DNA of 6,054 bases from Nitrospirota bacterium. Lineage in GTDB: Bacteria > Nitrospirota_A > Leptospirillia > Leptospirillales > Leptospirillaceae. The notes under the pieces were generated by a model. It worked only from the letters and a program-made list of their open reading frames with translations. It had not been told where the DNA came from and ran no database searches. Where the stretch lies: positions 1-6,054 of the forward strand of contig DAIBSV010000110.1 of assembly GCA_027415455.1 (NCBI GenBank), written 5' to 3'. Positions 5,269-6,054 of this stretch are shown one piece after another. Position 1 is the first letter of the stretch, and the number at the start of each line of letters is the position of its first letter. Made by a program: the position numbers and the translations under genes.

Positions 5269-6054
5269 GTGCGGAACCTCTCTCGATGGAATTGATGGGT
5301 CCCTGATATCCGTTGAACAGGGCAAGATCCGACTGCTGGCGTTCGAAGAATCTCCCTTCGAGCCCGCCTTCAGACAGGATATGAAAAACTGGATCTCGGG
5401 CCGCATCGGCCAGGAGGACCCCTTCCGTTTCATGCCGGACATGGGCCATCTCCTCGCCCGGACGGAAGTCCGGCTCGGAGAACTCCTTCTCGGAAAAGCC
5501 GGAATCTCCTCCGACCTCCTTTGCGCCGTCGGAACCCATGGGGTCACCCTCCGCCATCAACCGAAACCCCATCGACTGACCTTTCTTAGCGAGGCTCCGG
5601 AGGTGGACGGGATCTCCTTCCAGCTTGCCGACCCATTCCCCCTGGCCTGTGCCTTCGGGGCTCCGGTCGTCTCCCAGTTCCGGGGGGCGGACCTGGCCGT
5701 CGGAGGATGCGGGGCCCCCCTGGCGCCTATCCTTCACCGGGCCGCCTTCACCGCAGCTGAGAACCGGGCCTTTCTGAACATCGGGGGGATCGCCAACATC
5801 ACCGGCCTCCCCGCTGCCGGAAGCGCCATTCCGGTCAAGGCCTTCGATACCGGACCCGGCAACATGCTTCTCGATCTCGCCGTCCTCGCCCTGACCGACG
5901 GGCAGGAGGCGATCGACCGAAACGGAGGACGAGCCAGGCGCGGGAGGGTGATCCGGCCCCTCCTGGAGGACCTTCTCGCCGATCCGTATTTTTTCAGGTC
6001 ACCCCCCCAAGTCGACGGGCCGGGAAGAGTGGGGGGAGACCCGCCTCGAGGGGC
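5222..6054 (+). CDS. anmK: Anhydro-N-acetylmuramic acid kinase AnmK, 3' truncated by window edge and apparently frameshifted
   Basis: AnmK hydrolyses and phosphorylates 1,6-anhydro-N-acetylmuramic acid to MurNAc-6-phosphate in the cytoplasm, recycling murein turnover products. From ATG 5222 the ATP-binding motif GFMCGTSLDGID (14-25) appears first. Then come GTHG (104-107), the segment VVSQFRGADLAVGGCGAPL (149-166) with Asp157 aligned by eye to the catalytic Asp182 of E. coli, NIGGIANIT (185-193), FDTGPGNMLLD (207-217) and DPYFFRSPPQVDG (254-266). The usual MSGTS is MCGTS here. Start 5222 has AGGAG upstream and supplies the LLA residues of the first beta strand; ATG 5258 would cut them off. 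After Gly266 the expected GRE motif is lost in this frame (PGRVGGDPP) but is present one base over as REEWGETRLEG, so one extra base lies near 6020. Full-length AnmK is about 370 residues, so about 90 residues are beyond the window. The kinase identity is secure; whether the frameshift is real is not. Confidence 0.93.
   Translation, partial: MDDRSGSPPLLAMGFMCGTSLDGIDGSLISVEQGKIRLLAFEESPFEPAFRQDMKNWISGRIGQEDPFRFMPDMGHLLARTEVRLGELLLGKAGISSDLLCAVGTHGVTLRHQPKPHRLTFLSEAPEVDGISFQLADPFPLACAFGAPVVSQFRGADLAVGGCGAPLAPILHRAAFTAAENRAFLNIGGIANITGLPAAGSAIPVKAFDTGPGNMLLDLAVLALTDGQEAIDRNGGRARRGRVIRPLLEDLLADPYFFRSPPQVDGPGRVGGDPPRG
5277..5284 (-). promoter_or_regulatory. Ribosome binding site selecting the engB start at 5268
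   Basis: On the minus strand the bases read GAGAGAGG, 8 bases before the ATG at 5268-5266. The site lies inside the anmK coding region on the other strand. I saw no convincing -10/-35 pair for engB just upstream. Confidence 0.55.
6017..6024 (+). other. Apparent +1 frameshift site in anmK
   Basis: The sequence reads GTC GAC GGG C CGG GAA GAG TGG. Dropping one C (6020 or 6021) gives V-D-G-R-E-E-W, which matches the family pattern PPxxxGRE; with it the frame reads V-D-G-P-G-R-V-G. A 7-base C run at 6002-6008 lies just upstream but is not itself the break, because PPQVDG still reads correctly after it. A sequencing or assembly error near a sequence end and a true inactivating mutation are both possible. 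Confidence 0.75.

Noticed and set aside
5269..5547. Upstream extension of the engB reading frame by about 93 codons
   Set aside because: The extension is antisense to well-conserved anmK motifs, and EngB proteins do not carry such a domain; the start at 5268 has a good ribosome-binding site.
4565..5737. Long minus-strand open frame of about 390 codons across engB and anmK
   Set aside because: It is a different frame from engB, shows no recognisable motif, and is Arg/Gly/Pro-rich as expected for the antisense of GC-rich coding DNA.
1..6054. Search for CRISPR repeats, insertion-sequence ends, tRNA genes, toxin-antitoxin pairs or a new defence system
   Set aside because: No spaced direct repeats, terminal inverted repeats, transposase motifs or cloverleaf sequences were seen; all substantial open frames are explained by six housekeeping or envelope genes.

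Overview
This window is a compact, GC-rich (roughly 60% by eye) stretch of bacterial chromosome holding six protein-coding genes. It has no RNA genes, mobile elements or CRISPR array, and no gene-free gap longer than about 100 bases. The set points to a Gram-negative bacterium: a SurA-type outer-membrane-protein chaperone, two lipoproteins with peptidyl-prolyl isomerase-like folds, and AnmK, a murein-recycling kinase. The codon style and the mfd - parvulin - parvulin - surA order made me think of Nitrospirota such as Leptospirillum, or of deltaproteobacterial relatives. That is a low-confidence guess from memory, not from any search.

Left part, plus strand (1-4622). The window opens inside mfd, the transcription-repair coupling factor: the helicase core and C-terminal domain are present and the N-terminal half lies upstream. 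A small intergenic hairpin follows. Then come three consecutive genes of the SurA/parvulin superfamily. The first two are predicted lipoproteins with overlapping stop and start codons (ATGA). The third is a secreted SurA-like chaperone, preceded by a consensus TATAAT box that could give it its own promoter. All three lack the first conserved histidine of active parvulins, and their other catalytic positions vary. They therefore look more like periplasmic chaperones or escorts than a set of efficient prolyl isomerases.

Right part (4594-6054). engB (ysxC), a GTPase for large ribosomal subunit assembly, lies on the minus strand. Its 3' end runs 29 bases into the end of surA. At its 5' end the best-supported start overlaps the start of anmK (plus strand) head to head by 47 bases. 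anmK runs off the right edge and appears frameshifted by one extra base near 6020, where the conserved GRE motif is restored only in the neighbouring frame.

Functionally, the surA cluster serves envelope protein folding, anmK serves cell-wall recycling, and mfd and engB are housekeeping information-processing genes. I found no convincing novel defence or mobile system. The points most worth a second look are the three divergent parvulins, the anmK frameshift, the overlapping divergent starts of engB and anmK, and the internal promoter in front of surA.
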